DNA of 64,000 nt from Chloroflexi bacterium UBA6077. Lineage in GTDB: Bacteria; Chloroflexota; UBA6077. Where the stretch lies: positions 1 through 64,000 of the forward strand of contig DIXP01000047.1 of assembly GCA_002436065.1 (NCBI GenBank), read 5' to 3'. Below are positions 32,563 through 40,591 of this stretch, in pieces; the stretch's first letter is position 1; each line of letters starts with the position of its first letter. A program made the translations under genes and the position numbers. The notes beneath the pieces were generated by a model. That model made no database searches, was not told where the DNA came from, and saw nothing but the letters and a program-made list of their open reading frames with translations.

Positions 32563-33018
32563 ATGATCGACGGCGTTGTCGTGAAGCCTCTACGGGTCAT
32601 CCCGGACGAGCGAGGCTTCTTGATGGAGATGCTGCGCAGCGACGACGAACTCTTCCAGCGCTTCGGCCAGTCCTACATTACCGCCTGCTATCCAGGAGCG
32701 GTCAAGGGCTGGCACTACCACAGGAAGCAGACGGACCACTTCGTCTGCGTCCACGGCATGGCCAAGGTCGTCCTTTACGACGGACGGGACGACTCGCCCA
32801 CCCACGGTCAGCTGCAGGAGTTCTTCATGGGGGAGCGCAACCCCATCCTGCTGAAGATCCCGCCCCTGGTGATGCACGGGTTCAAGGCTGTGGGGGTGGA
32901 CACGGCCCTGATCATCAATATCCCCACCGAGCTGTACAATTACAAAGAGCCCGACGAGTACAGGGTGCCCTGGGACTCGGCGGAGATCCCCTACGATTGG
33001 AGTCTACGAAACGGCTAA
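32563..33018 (+). CDS. dTDP-4-dehydrorhamnose 3,5-epimerase family cupin
   Basis: 151 aa from ATG 32563 (GGAGG nine bases upstream); codons before it run through the repeat. RmlC pattern: VVVKPLRVIPDERGFLMEML, FGQSYITACYPGAVKGWHYH (catalytic His region), KQTDHFVCVHGMAKVVLYDG, PILLKIPPLVMHGFKAVG and the closing DEYRVPWDSAEIPYDW. It is shorter than classical RmlC (~180 aa) but keeps the core; the exact sugar is unknown. It shares one base with the next gene's ATG. Confidence 0.83.
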   Translation: MIDGVVVKPLRVIPDERGFLMEMLRSDDELFQRFGQSYITACYPGAVKGWHYHRKQTDHFVCVHGMAKVVLYDGRDDSPTHGQLQEFFMGERNPILLKIPPLVMHGFKAVGVDTALIINIPTELYNYKEPDEYRVPWDSAEIPYDWSLRNG

Positions 33019-33977
33019 TGAAGCTGCTCATTAACGTCAAAATTAGCGACCGGCAAATTGACGAGCTGAAGAAGCTGAGTCCTCAGTTGGAGATTGTGCG
33101 GGAGACGGACAAGGAGAAGGCCCGGCAGGAAATGCGGGATGCCGACATCCTCTACACATTCGTCCCCCCGGGACCTCTGCAGGAGGCCCCGTCTCTCAAG
33201 TGGATCCAGCTCATCAGCTCTGGTGCCAACCACCTAATGGACCGCGGGGTCGACAAGACCGACATCGTCGTTACCACCGCCTCCGGCATTCACAAGACCG
33301 CTATGGCCGAGTACGTCGTCTGCATGATGATCTCGCTGTCTCGGCGGATACCTATGATCCTGAGGGAGTCCGAGCAGCACCAGTGGAAGCCCGGCCGCCT
33401 CAGGCTGTACTACGGCGAGGAGATATCTGGGAAGACGCTCGGAATCCTGGGGCTGGGGGCCATCGGGCGAGAGGTTGCCAGAGTCGCGCGCGCCCTGGGA
33501 ATGCGGACCATCGGCCTCCGGCGGTCCGGCCACACCGGTGCCCCTGAGGGCGTGGTGGACGAGGTGTACGGCCCCGACGAAATGCTCGAAATGTTGCCCA
33601 AGTGCGATTTTGTCCTGGTGGTGGTCCCCTTCACCCCCGAGACCCGAGGCATGTTCGGGGAGAAGGAGCTCAGGGCGATGAAGCCCACCGCACACCTGAT
33701 CAACGTGGCTCGGGGCGAGATCGTGGACGAGGCCGCGCTGGCCAAAGCACTGCGAGAGGAATGGATCGCTGGCGGAGCCTTTGACGTCTTCGCCAAGGAG
33801 CCGCTGCCCGCCGATAGCGAGCTTTGGGATCTGCCCAACCTGGTCATTACCCCTCACATGTCCGGCAATACCATCCCCTACATGGACCGGGCCTATCAGC
33901 TGTTCCACGATAACCTGCGCCGCTACCTGGCTGGCGAGCCTCTAGTCAACGTTCTGGACAAGAAGCTCGGTTACTAA
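33018..33977 (+). CDS. D-2-hydroxyacid dehydrogenase family protein
   Basis: 319 aa from ATG 33018 (overlapping TAATG). Rossmann NAD-binding domain: TLGILGLGAIGREVARVARA, then VLVVVPFTPETRGMFGEKEL, HLINVARGEIVDEAALAKAL (the catalytic Arg), AFDVFAKEPLPADSELW (Glu) and NLVITPHMSGNTIPYMDRAY (His). These residues complete the Arg-Glu-His set of phosphoglycerate/glyoxylate reductase-like enzymes. Substrate not predictable. Translationally coupled to the epimerase. Confidence 0.92.
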   Translation: MKLLINVKISDRQIDELKKLSPQLEIVRETDKEKARQEMRDADILYTFVPPGPLQEAPSLKWIQLISSGANHLMDRGVDKTDIVVTTASGIHKTAMAEYVVCMMISLSRRIPMILRESEQHQWKPGRLRLYYGEEISGKTLGILGLGAIGREVARVARALGMRTIGLRRSGHTGAPEGVVDEVYGPDEMLEMLPKCDFVLVVVPFTPETRGMFGEKELRAMKPTAHLINVARGEIVDEAALAKALREEWIAGGAFDVFAKEPLPADSELWDLPNLVITPHMSGNTIPYMDRAYQLFHDNLRRYLAGEPLVNVLDKKLGY

Positions 33978-34001
33978 GTGCGTCGTTCCCGAAGAAGTAG
34001 G

Positions 34002-34237
34002 GCAGGGGTTTATCCCCTGCCGCCCGGCGGTGGTGACCGGCGCGGCCGGGTTTGGGCGACCTCGCGCGTCCATGTCCCGTAGGCGGAAGGGGACAAGCCC
34101 CTTCCCTACGCTACGTCGGGCAATTGCGGAACTACGCACTCGGCAAGCCAAGTCGGGCATCCAAACCACGGAGTCGCGGAGCGCACGGAGACACAGAGTA
34201 CTCCGTGCGGTCTCCGTGTACTCCGTGTCTCCGTGGT
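34002..34237. repeat. Intergenic stretch of three hairpin repeats
   Basis: The gap between the dehydrogenase and pyrF holds GGCAGGGG-TTTAT-CCCCTGCC (34002-34022), GGAAGGGG-ACAAG-CCCCTTCC (34085-34105) and a long imperfect palindrome, 34165-34237. The last is built of CACGGAG/CTCCGTG units around AGAGTACTCCGTG. No gene is supported between them. Confidence 0.65.
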
Positions 34238-34270
34238 AAGCTACCGTTGTGCTGGGGACTGGGGGCAGTA

Positions 34271-35104
34271 ATGGGCAATTTCATCGACAGATTGCGGGAT
34301 ACCATCAACGCCAAGGACTCGCTCCTTTGCGTTGGATTAGACGTGGATCCAGACAGGGTTCCGGAGCCACTGCGTGGCCGGAGCGACTGGGTCTACCGCT
34401 TCAACGTGGGCATCATCGAGGCAACCTCCGACCTGGTCTGCGCCTACAAGCCTAACCTTGGCTTCTATGAGGCGATGGGAGTGGAGGGCATGGAGGCGTT
34501 GGCGCGCTCCCTCAAGGCCATGCCTGAGGGCGTGCTCGTCATCGGAGACGCCAAGCGCGGAGACATCGGCCACACCGCCAGGGCCTACGCGCAGGGGCTG
34601 TTCGGCTATTTCGGCTTTGACGCCATCACGGCCAGCCCCTACCTGGGACGCGACTCCATAGAGCCGTTCCTGGCCTACGAGGACCGGGGGGTTTTCCTTC
34701 TCTGCAAGACCTCCAACCCTGGATCGGGGGACCTACAGGATCTGGTGTGTCGCGTGCCGGAGGGTGACCTGCCCCTCTACCAGGTAGTTGCCCTTCGCGC
34801 CCGACAGTGGAACGTTAAGGGTAACCTGGGGCTGGTGGTGGGGGCGACCTATCCCCAGCAGCTGGAAGCGGTCCGCCGCCTGGCTCCGGATTTGCCGATG
34901 TTGATCCCCGGGGTTGGGGCGCAGGCCGGTGATCTGGAAGCAACGGTTCGCAACGGTACGGACAGCAGCGGTTCGCTCGCCGTGGTAAACTCATCCCGGC
35001 AGATCATCCAGGCATCCCTTGGAGCAGACTGGCAGGAGGCTGCCAGGCGCGCGGCAATGGTGCTGCGCGATGAGATGAACCTGTATCGCCAGTCTAAGAG
35101 GTAG
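34271..35104 (+). CDS. pyrF: Orotidine 5'-phosphate decarboxylase, type 2
   Basis: 277 aa from ATG 34271; upstream codons of the frame run through the repeat. The long (type 2) OMPDC shows DSLLCVGLDVDPDRVP, YKPNLGFYEAMG and the catalytic VIGDAKRGDIGHTARAY (Asp-x-Lys-x-x-Asp). It also has DAITASPYLGRDSIEPF, NLGLVVGATYPQQLEAVRRL and MLIPGVGAQAGD. It makes UMP in de novo pyrimidine synthesis; no other pyr genes are adjacent. Nine bases separate it from the DUF951 gene. Confidence 0.95.
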   Translation: MGNFIDRLRDTINAKDSLLCVGLDVDPDRVPEPLRGRSDWVYRFNVGIIEATSDLVCAYKPNLGFYEAMGVEGMEALARSLKAMPEGVLVIGDAKRGDIGHTARAYAQGLFGYFGFDAITASPYLGRDSIEPFLAYEDRGVFLLCKTSNPGSGDLQDLVCRVPEGDLPLYQVVALRARQWNVKGNLGLVVGATYPQQLEAVRRLAPDLPMLIPGVGAQAGDLEATVRNGTDSSGSLAVVNSSRQIIQASLGADWQEAARRAAMVLRDEMNLYRQSKR

Positions 35105-35112
35105 GGCGCCCT

Positions 35113-35337
35113 ATGGTGATGGAGATCAGGCTCGGCGATGTCGTGAGGCTACGGAAGCCTCACCCCTGCGGCGGATTCGACTGGGAGATCGTCCGTCTCG
35201 GCGCCGATATAGGGCTACGATGCCTTAAGTGCAATCATAAGGTCCTGCTGGACCGGGCAGTCCTGGAGCGACGGATCAAGCAGTTCGTCAGCAGGGGCGC
35301 CGCGCCCGCGGACCTCAATTCTCTCCCTGGCCGGTAA
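35113..35337 (+). CDS. DUF951 family protein
   Basis: 74 aa from ATG 35113. The whole protein is the short SH3-like beta-barrel domain DUF951: IRLGDVVRLRKPHPCGGFDW, EIVRLGADIGLRCLKCNHKV and LDRAVLERRIKQFV. The CxxC pair suggests metal or nucleic-acid binding. The domain is common in Firmicutes and Chloroflexota. It sits between pyrF and the MFS gene with very small gaps, so the three are probably one operon. Confidence 0.9.
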   Translation: MVMEIRLGDVVRLRKPHPCGGFDWEIVRLGADIGLRCLKCNHKVLLDRAVLERRIKQFVSRGAAPADLNSLPGR

Positions 35338-35342
35338 TCTGT

Positions 35343-36665
35343 TTGAGCAGAGAGGTCCTGACCCCCGAAAGGGCGCCGGAAAGCTCAATCTGGAGTAACC
35401 GGCCCTTCATGCTGCTGTGGTCCGCTCAGGCGATTTCCCAGACGGCCCAAAACGCCATCTGGTTCGCCCTGATGGTGCTGATCGAGGAACTGACCCGCTC
35501 CAGCACGCAGATCGGCATCGCCATGGTCGCCTTCATCCTCCCCTCCGTGATCTTTACGGTGCCGGCAGGGGTGCTGGTCGACCGCATCGACAAGCGGATG
35601 GTGTTGGTGGCCACCAACTGGCTTCGCGCTATCGCGGTCCTTGGCTACGTCTTCTTCCACGAGACTACCTGGATGGTCTTCACGGTCACCTTCGTCTTCT
35701 CCGTCATCAGCCAGTTCTTCCTCCCAGCTGAGGCCGCCATGATCCCCGTCCTAGTGGGTAGAAGGCAGTTGATCACGGCCAACTCCCTGTTCAACCTGAC
35801 CTACACGGCCTCGCAGCTTGCGGGCATCGTGCTGATCGCGCCCATCGCGATCAAGTTCCTGGGTGTCAACAGCCTCTTTGTCGGCATCGCGGCCATCTTC
35901 GCCCTTTGCGGTTTCCTCGTGTTGCCCCTCCCCACAGCCAGGGCGGCTCGTGACGCTGGAGGTGCGGATGGCGCCAGGGCTTTCAGGCGTTTCTCGGAGG
36001 ACCTTAGGGAGACCTGGAACTTCATCGTCTCCGATAGGATGGCGACGGTGGCCATGGTGATCCTCTCGGCAGCTTCGACCCTGAGCTTGGTGGTCGCCAT
36101 GTTGGCGCCCCGCTTCGTGGTGGCGACCCTGGGCATAAGGGCCGACGACACCGTGTACGTGCTGGCGCCGGCTGGGATTGGAATGACCCTGGCTGCCGCG
36201 GCGATCGGCCGGGTCACGCGATGGCTACCCAAAGAGCTGCTGATAGTCGCGGGCCTTCTGGTCGTCGCATTCGGGCTGCTGCTGCTGGCCGTTGTGACCC
36301 CCATTTGGGGGCTCATCTTCCAGCTGCTGTCCCTGCTCGTAAACCCGGACCAGCTCCCTCGGATAGTGAGCCTGGTGTCCGTGGTGATGCTGGTGGCGGG
36401 CCTGATGGGAATTGGCCTCGCGTTCGTGCTGATCGCCTCCCAGACCCTTCTTCAGGAGCAGGCGCCCATCAGCAGCCGCGGCCGGATCTTCGCCGTGCAG
36501 ATCATGCTGGGCAACCTCGCTTCCATACTGCCCCTCGTCTTCATTGGGGGATTGGCCGACGTGCTGGGGGTATCCAGGGTGCTGATCGTACTGTCCGTCG
36601 TCATGTTCGGTCTGTCCTCCGTGGCCCTGAGGGTGTACCGGCCACGCATTTGGGGCAGTGACTGA
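35343..36665 (+). CDS. MFS transporter
   Basis: 440 aa from TTG 35343, six bases after the DUF951 stop. The next ATG (35410) would remove part of helix 1, so the TTG is preferred. Twelve hydrophobic helices are seen, with the cytoplasmic signature VPAGVLVDRIDKRMVLVATN between TM2 and TM3 and a long basic central loop (ARDAGGADGARAFRRFSEDL). It is similar to the macrolide/enterobactin exporter (MefA/EntS-like) branch of MFS. Substrate unknown. Confidence 0.85.
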   Translation: MSREVLTPERAPESSIWSNRPFMLLWSAQAISQTAQNAIWFALMVLIEELTRSSTQIGIAMVAFILPSVIFTVPAGVLVDRIDKRMVLVATNWLRAIAVLGYVFFHETTWMVFTVTFVFSVISQFFLPAEAAMIPVLVGRRQLITANSLFNLTYTASQLAGIVLIAPIAIKFLGVNSLFVGIAAIFALCGFLVLPLPTARAARDAGGADGARAFRRFSEDLRETWNFIVSDRMATVAMVILSAASTLSLVVAMLAPRFVVATLGIRADDTVYVLAPAGIGMTLAAAAIGRVTRWLPKELLIVAGLLVVAFGLLLLAVVTPIWGLIFQLLSLLVNPDQLPRIVSLVSVVMLVAGLMGIGLAFVLIASQTLLQEQAPISSRGRIFAVQIMLGNLASILPLVFIGGLADVLGVSRVLIVLSVVMFGLSSVALRVYRPRIWGSD

Positions 36666-36666
36666 G

Positions 36667-36694
36667 TTGACAGCCGCCCTCATGATGGTATAAT
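36667..36694 (+). promoter_or_regulatory. Consensus promoter TTGACA-16-TATAAT of the tRNA-Leu/tRNA-Val unit
   Basis: Both hexamers are perfect (36667-36672, 36689-36694). The predicted start is about 17 bases before the tRNA-Leu 5' end. Confidence 0.88.
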
Positions 36695-36717
36695 TCACCT
36701 GTTGAGCCCGTTTTCAT

Positions 36718-36800
36718 GCCCCCGTGGCGGAATAGGTATACGCGGCAGGTTGAGGGCCTGTGCCCGTATGGGCGTGCTGGTTCGAGTCCAGTCGGGGGCA
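36718..36800 (+). tRNA. tRNA-Leu (anticodon GAG)
   Basis: Acceptor GCCCCCG/CGGGGGC, anticodon arm GCAGG-TTGAGGG-CCTGT giving GAG, a long variable arm (GCCCGTATGGGC) and T-arm CTGGTTCGAGTCCAG. Discriminator A. Confidence 0.95.
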
Positions 36801-36850
36801 CCCATTACGACAGACGAAATCTTCGCCTCATGGCGAAGTTTTCCATTTTG

Positions 36851-36924
36851 GGGCGAATAGCTCAGTTGGTCAGAGCGTCCGGTTTACACCCGGAAGGTCG
36901 GGGGTTCGAGCCCCTCTTCGCCCA
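36851..36924 (+). tRNA. tRNA-Val (anticodon UAC)
   Basis: Acceptor GGGCGAA/TTCGCCC, D-arm GCTCAGTTGGTCAGAGC, anticodon arm TCCGG-TTTACAC-CCGGA giving UAC, T-arm GGGGGTTCGAGCCCC. Its 3' 35 bases are duplicated at 40068. Confidence 0.95.
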
Positions 36925-36935
36925 TTCCACAACAT

Positions 36936-36964
36936 TGGTCTGGTCTTAGAGCCAGGCCATTTTT
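36936..36964 (+). terminator. Rho-independent terminator of the tRNA unit
   Basis: TGGTCTGG pairs with CCAGGCCA around TCTTAGAG and is followed by TTTTTG. Confidence 0.8.
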
Positions 36965-37173
36965 GTTAGCTTCCTGTCAGGTTGCCAGGAGTGGACTGGA
37001 GTTTGCCCTCAACGCTGCCCCCTACATGCCAATGTGGATTGATTGAAGGCGGATGTTGCTACCAAGTCCTGCTCACCCTTGGAAGATGCCGAGAATGCGC
37101 CTCAGTCTGCCTTCTCCTTGCTTCTTCGCGTGGAGGCTCATCCGCGCGGTTTCGAATCCTCCGAGGTTCCCTT

Positions 37174-39573
37174 CTATCGTATCTCAAGAACATCGTGGAA
37201 TGCATCATTGATCTGGTAGAGCTCCTCCGAGTGAGGTCCTCCACGCCGTGTTGCTGCCTTGCGAGCCAGTTTACGCCATAGTCTGCGATCGCCCTCGTGA
37301 CGTGGATAGCGGAAACCATCAACGCCCTCAATACCGAGGAAGTTCAAGTCGCATAGAAGATCGAAGTAGTAATCTACGTTTTCCTTGCTCAGGCCGGCAC
37401 CGCCTATCGTTCCCTCAACCTCGGATCTCGTCATGACCGCTTGAGCACCGGCGAACTCATAGAGCACGCTCTCCAGCTGGCCTCGCCGAGGATCGTCTTC
37501 GGCCAATATGGATCGAAACGCAAATTCCGAGTAACGTCGGCGAGCATCGAACAGGTCCGACTCAGTCACTATCGAGTGCTGCCTGTTCACCGCCGTGGCA
37601 ATCGCCTCTCCTACCAAGTAGATCAAGTCCCTTGGTCGAGCCAGAGCAGTATTAGAGACGAAGTCTCGAGGGTGTCTGCTCGCAACCGAGTCTGTGAAAA
37701 GCGAGTCCCAAACCTGACCGGCGGACAATCGTCCTGCGGCAGCATTCCGCAATCGTTCATCGATCACGTGAAGCAACTGCTCTCTGTCTCCCCAGTACAG
37801 AACGTGAACAGGCAGCTTGTCCTGCTCCGTTGCTGCTTGTTGGACGTGATAGAAGATGTCGCTGCGAATGAATAGGACAACGCTTGCGTTGATCCGTTTT
37901 CTCCTTCGATTGGACCGGTGGAAATCCTCGACGATGTCCCTGGCAACTCGCAGAAGCCCAAGCAACAGATCTCCCAGGTACTCAATGTGGGATCCTGGCG
38001 CCCACGGCTCGTCCAGGTTGTCAATAAGTATCGCCACTCGACTACGGTTGGCCATTGCCTCACCTATGATGTCCCTGAGGTCCCTGATGACCCCCACGTG
38101 CAGAGACTCGCTGATCTTGGCCCTTTGCCTGTCAGCGTCTTCGTCCGCATCGCTCTCCAGTAGGGGAGATATGGCCCGATCAACCCGAATCGAAAACGGG
38201 AGGCTAAGCAGGTGCTGGTGCTCATGGACGAACTCCAGCAAGCGGCTTTCCGCATCGGTCAGTAGGTGTGCCTGTTCAGGTCCCCTTTCACGAACCTCGT
38301 CTGCGATGCTGATGGCGAGTTCCGAGTATATGAGCAGTTTCCACAGGCTCTCCAAGAGATATCCTTGCTCAGCCTTATGAGCGATTTGGCCTAGCACGCG
38401 GATGATTCCATTGACCTCATATCCCACTGGCTTGATCACGCACACGTGCGTACCCGGCCGCCTTCTCAGTTGCTGCGATAGCGCATAGAGAATCGCGGTC
38501 TTTCCGGTGCCCCTCCGCCCCACGAACACGACTTGCTCAGATTCGAGGGCGGTAATGTAGTCACTCGTTTGTACAAAGTAGTTGTCCAATGAGCTGAACT
38601 CATGCTCGGCGACATGCTCGCCGACGCGAAGGCCCCTCAGTTCCAGCATAGGTGTTGTGACTGCGGTACTGTCCAACTGTTGGGGCCGCTTCTTTGGCAG
38701 AAGTTCCTCGATCTGAGAAAGCCACTTGTTGACTGCCGTTCGGCAGGCATCCGCAGTAGCATGGACGTGCAGGATGCTTCGGTAGTCCATGGGAGTGTCG
38801 TAAGGATCTGGTGCGAGCATAAGGACACGTCCGTGCAGTGCATATCCTAGTCCGGCAAGGAAAGCGCACTTCAGATTGTGACGCTGCTGGCCCTCTTGGA
38901 CATGGGCCAGCAAGTGCACTACAAGGCCATCTGAGTCCCGGATCTTCTCGGCATACCAGTTTAGTGTCGATGTAGGGTTGTCCTTTGGGTTGTCGATGAA
39001 CAGCCCCTCAGCGAATGTTGAGAGCTCGAGGGTTTCGGTGAGTGTCAAGGAGGCGTCGGTGTCGTAAGGTTGCTTCAAGTAGAACAGCGAGGGGTATGCC
39101 GGCCGACTAGCCTTTCTGGTGAAACCAGGTCCTAGGAGAGACTGGTCAGTGGTCTCCCACGGTTTGGTGTTGAGAAACTGCTCTCCGAGAAGCTTGCTGT
39201 TTACGTATGGGACATACCCCACGTCAGGGACCAGAGTAGAGCTAAGATGGCGGAAGGCATCCTTTGCCTCGGACACGGTGGAGTCAAGAGAGATCCAGAT
39301 GCGCTTGAATGACCCTACGGCGTACCCGAGTTCAAAGAGAACGTTCGGATTGGGGTACGTCAGATCGCACGCAAAGATGTCGGAGGTAGCGATTTCTCGT
39401 AGGATCTGATCAATGATGGGTACCCCGGCGATTTGAAGCTGTCTCCAGGTGCGTATCCTCACCTGCTTAGAGTGCTTCTTGTTGTTGACGATTCTTGCTG
39501 CTGCTTCGACGGTCTCGCCCAGGGATTCTGGTTCTGACGGGTATCCGTAGAAAGCGATTTTGAACCTCGCCAT
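37174..39573 (-). CDS. Candidate defence NTPase: TIR/SLOG-like N-terminus plus P-loop ATPase (Sll1717-like)
   Basis: 799 aa from ATG 39573. Residues 1-110 look like a nucleotide-hydrolase TIR/SLOG-type fold: a short strand KIAFYGY, then IFACDLTYPNPNVLFELGYA (67-86), the Asp...NPNV..ELG signature seen in TIR-like effectors. A second, weaker repeat of that fold spans ~200-270 (DSDGLVVHLLAHVQ... AFLAGLGYALHG). Residues ~340-660 are a STAND/AAA-like ATPase with Walker A GRRGTGKT (352-359) and Walker B VAILIDNLDEPW (513-524). The IDNLDEPW form recalls the P-loop ATPase Sll1717 family. The rest is helical with a winged-helix-like end. It is alone between tRNA-Val and a tRNA-Val fragment. An antiviral role is inferred. 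Confidence 0.72.
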   Translation of the reverse strand: MARFKIAFYGYPSEPESLGETVEAAARIVNNKKHSKQVRIRTWRQLQIAGVPIIDQILREIATSDIFACDLTYPNPNVLFELGYAVGSFKRIWISLDSTVSEAKDAFRHLSSTLVPDVGYVPYVNSKLLGEQFLNTKPWETTDQSLLGPGFTRKASRPAYPSLFYLKQPYDTDASLTLTETLELSTFAEGLFIDNPKDNPTSTLNWYAEKIRDSDGLVVHLLAHVQEGQQRHNLKCAFLAGLGYALHGRVLMLAPDPYDTPMDYRSILHVHATADACRTAVNKWLSQIEELLPKKRPQQLDSTAVTTPMLELRGLRVGEHVAEHEFSSLDNYFVQTSDYITALESEQVVFVGRRGTGKTAILYALSQQLRRRPGTHVCVIKPVGYEVNGIIRVLGQIAHKAEQGYLLESLWKLLIYSELAISIADEVRERGPEQAHLLTDAESRLLEFVHEHQHLLSLPFSIRVDRAISPLLESDADEDADRQRAKISESLHVGVIRDLRDIIGEAMANRSRVAILIDNLDEPWAPGSHIEYLGDLLLGLLRVARDIVEDFHRSNRRRKRINASVVLFIRSDIFYHVQQAATEQDKLPVHVLYWGDREQLLHVIDERLRNAAAGRLSAGQVWDSLFTDSVASRHPRDFVSNTALARPRDLIYLVGEAIATAVNRQHSIVTESDLFDARRRYSEFAFRSILAEDDPRRGQLESVLYEFAGAQAVMTRSEVEGTIGGAGLSKENVDYYFDLLCDLNFLGIEGVDGFRYPRHEGDRRLWRKLARKAATRRGGPHSEELYQINDAFHDVLEIR

Positions 39574-40067
39574 TCCCTACCTCCAAAGAATGGGTTGTGG
39601 CCACACCAAGCTAGCATGGAGACACAGGCGCTAGTCAGAGCAACACACAGGGTGTGGATGGATCAGTCAAGACTCGGACGGCGGAGTAGATTGAAAGGCC
39701 AGGGACTGGTTTTCGGGCCGCCGATTCCTACCTTGCCAATGAGAGCCAGCCTGAGTGAAGTGTCAGACCGACCTTGTCAACTCGAAGTCCGTCTGTGGTC
39801 ACACCATTATATGTGCGCCATATTGTACATGTACATCCACACTTGTGATTGCCTTGTCACGAGTGTGGAAATGGTGTGAGGTTGGAGGTGGGCGTTGCCA
39901 ACTGCCGAGTTGGCTGGAGAGACTAGGTCCCTGCTTGATGACAATCTTGACGACAATCACAGTGGATTAGCGAGAGTCGGCGGTGGTGGAGGACGTAGAT
40001 TCTGGTTGACTGCATGCCTTCGGGATTGCAGTCAACGAGTGTGAGCTCTGACCGGCACAGTTCGCAT

Positions 40068-40102
40068 CCGGAAGGTTGGGGGTTCGAGCCCCTCTTCGCC
40101 AA
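40068..40102 (+). repeat. Partial tRNA-Val duplicate (candidate att site)
   Basis: These 35 bases match the 3' end of tRNA-Val (36890-36924) at all but two positions, stopping where the tRNA ends. The 5' half of the tRNA is absent: the upstream bases do not restore the D-arm. The 39574-40591 stretch holds no convincing gene. It contains a palindrome TGTACATGTACA (39824-39835) and a hairpin GTTGACTGCA/TGCAGTCAAC (40005-40036) next to this copy. Confidence 0.75.
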
Positions 40103-40591
40103 CCACATTGAATGGCCAGAGCTCCTACTCCCAGCCTGTTTTCTTTCTCCTGCGCAGTCCCTCTGATCCCGTTGCCTCTGGTCGGCGACAACCCTCCTGC
40201 CTACCTGCCCAGCAGTCCATCAAGTGCGTCCGTCGCCTTCTGCCGTAGATCGAGTCTGCAGTCGGAGCCGTCACAAGCAGGGCTGAGGCCCAAGTGCTCG
40301 GCCTCTCCGCTGCGTACGCCGCCCTGGACGGGAGTCCTGTCATCGGGGCGCCGCGCCGATGGGTCGTGGTAGCCCATCTGGCCGCTTCGGCCGCCCCCTT
40401 CGCCTACGTCTACAGTATTCGGGGCCAGGCGTCCAGACCAGCGCCGACTGGGAATTTTGCTGGCACCCCTCATGACACATTTGTTAGTTGTAGCTAGTCA
40501 TCGAAAAGAGCTACTATTCCTAACTGAGACGCATCCCATGTCCTCTGGCGCGGCTCCACCTGGAGCCACACGATCTGACGGAGGTACGAAC

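Noticed and set aside
40005..40102. A complete second tRNA at 40.03-40.10 kb
   Set aside because: Only the T-arm and acceptor 3' strand match tRNA-Val; no 5' acceptor strand or D-arm can be paired, so it is a fragment.
40112..40497. Several short frames between the tRNA fragment and the esterase
   Set aside because: No ribosome sites, no recognisable motifs, conflicting frames on both strands; treated as non-coding.
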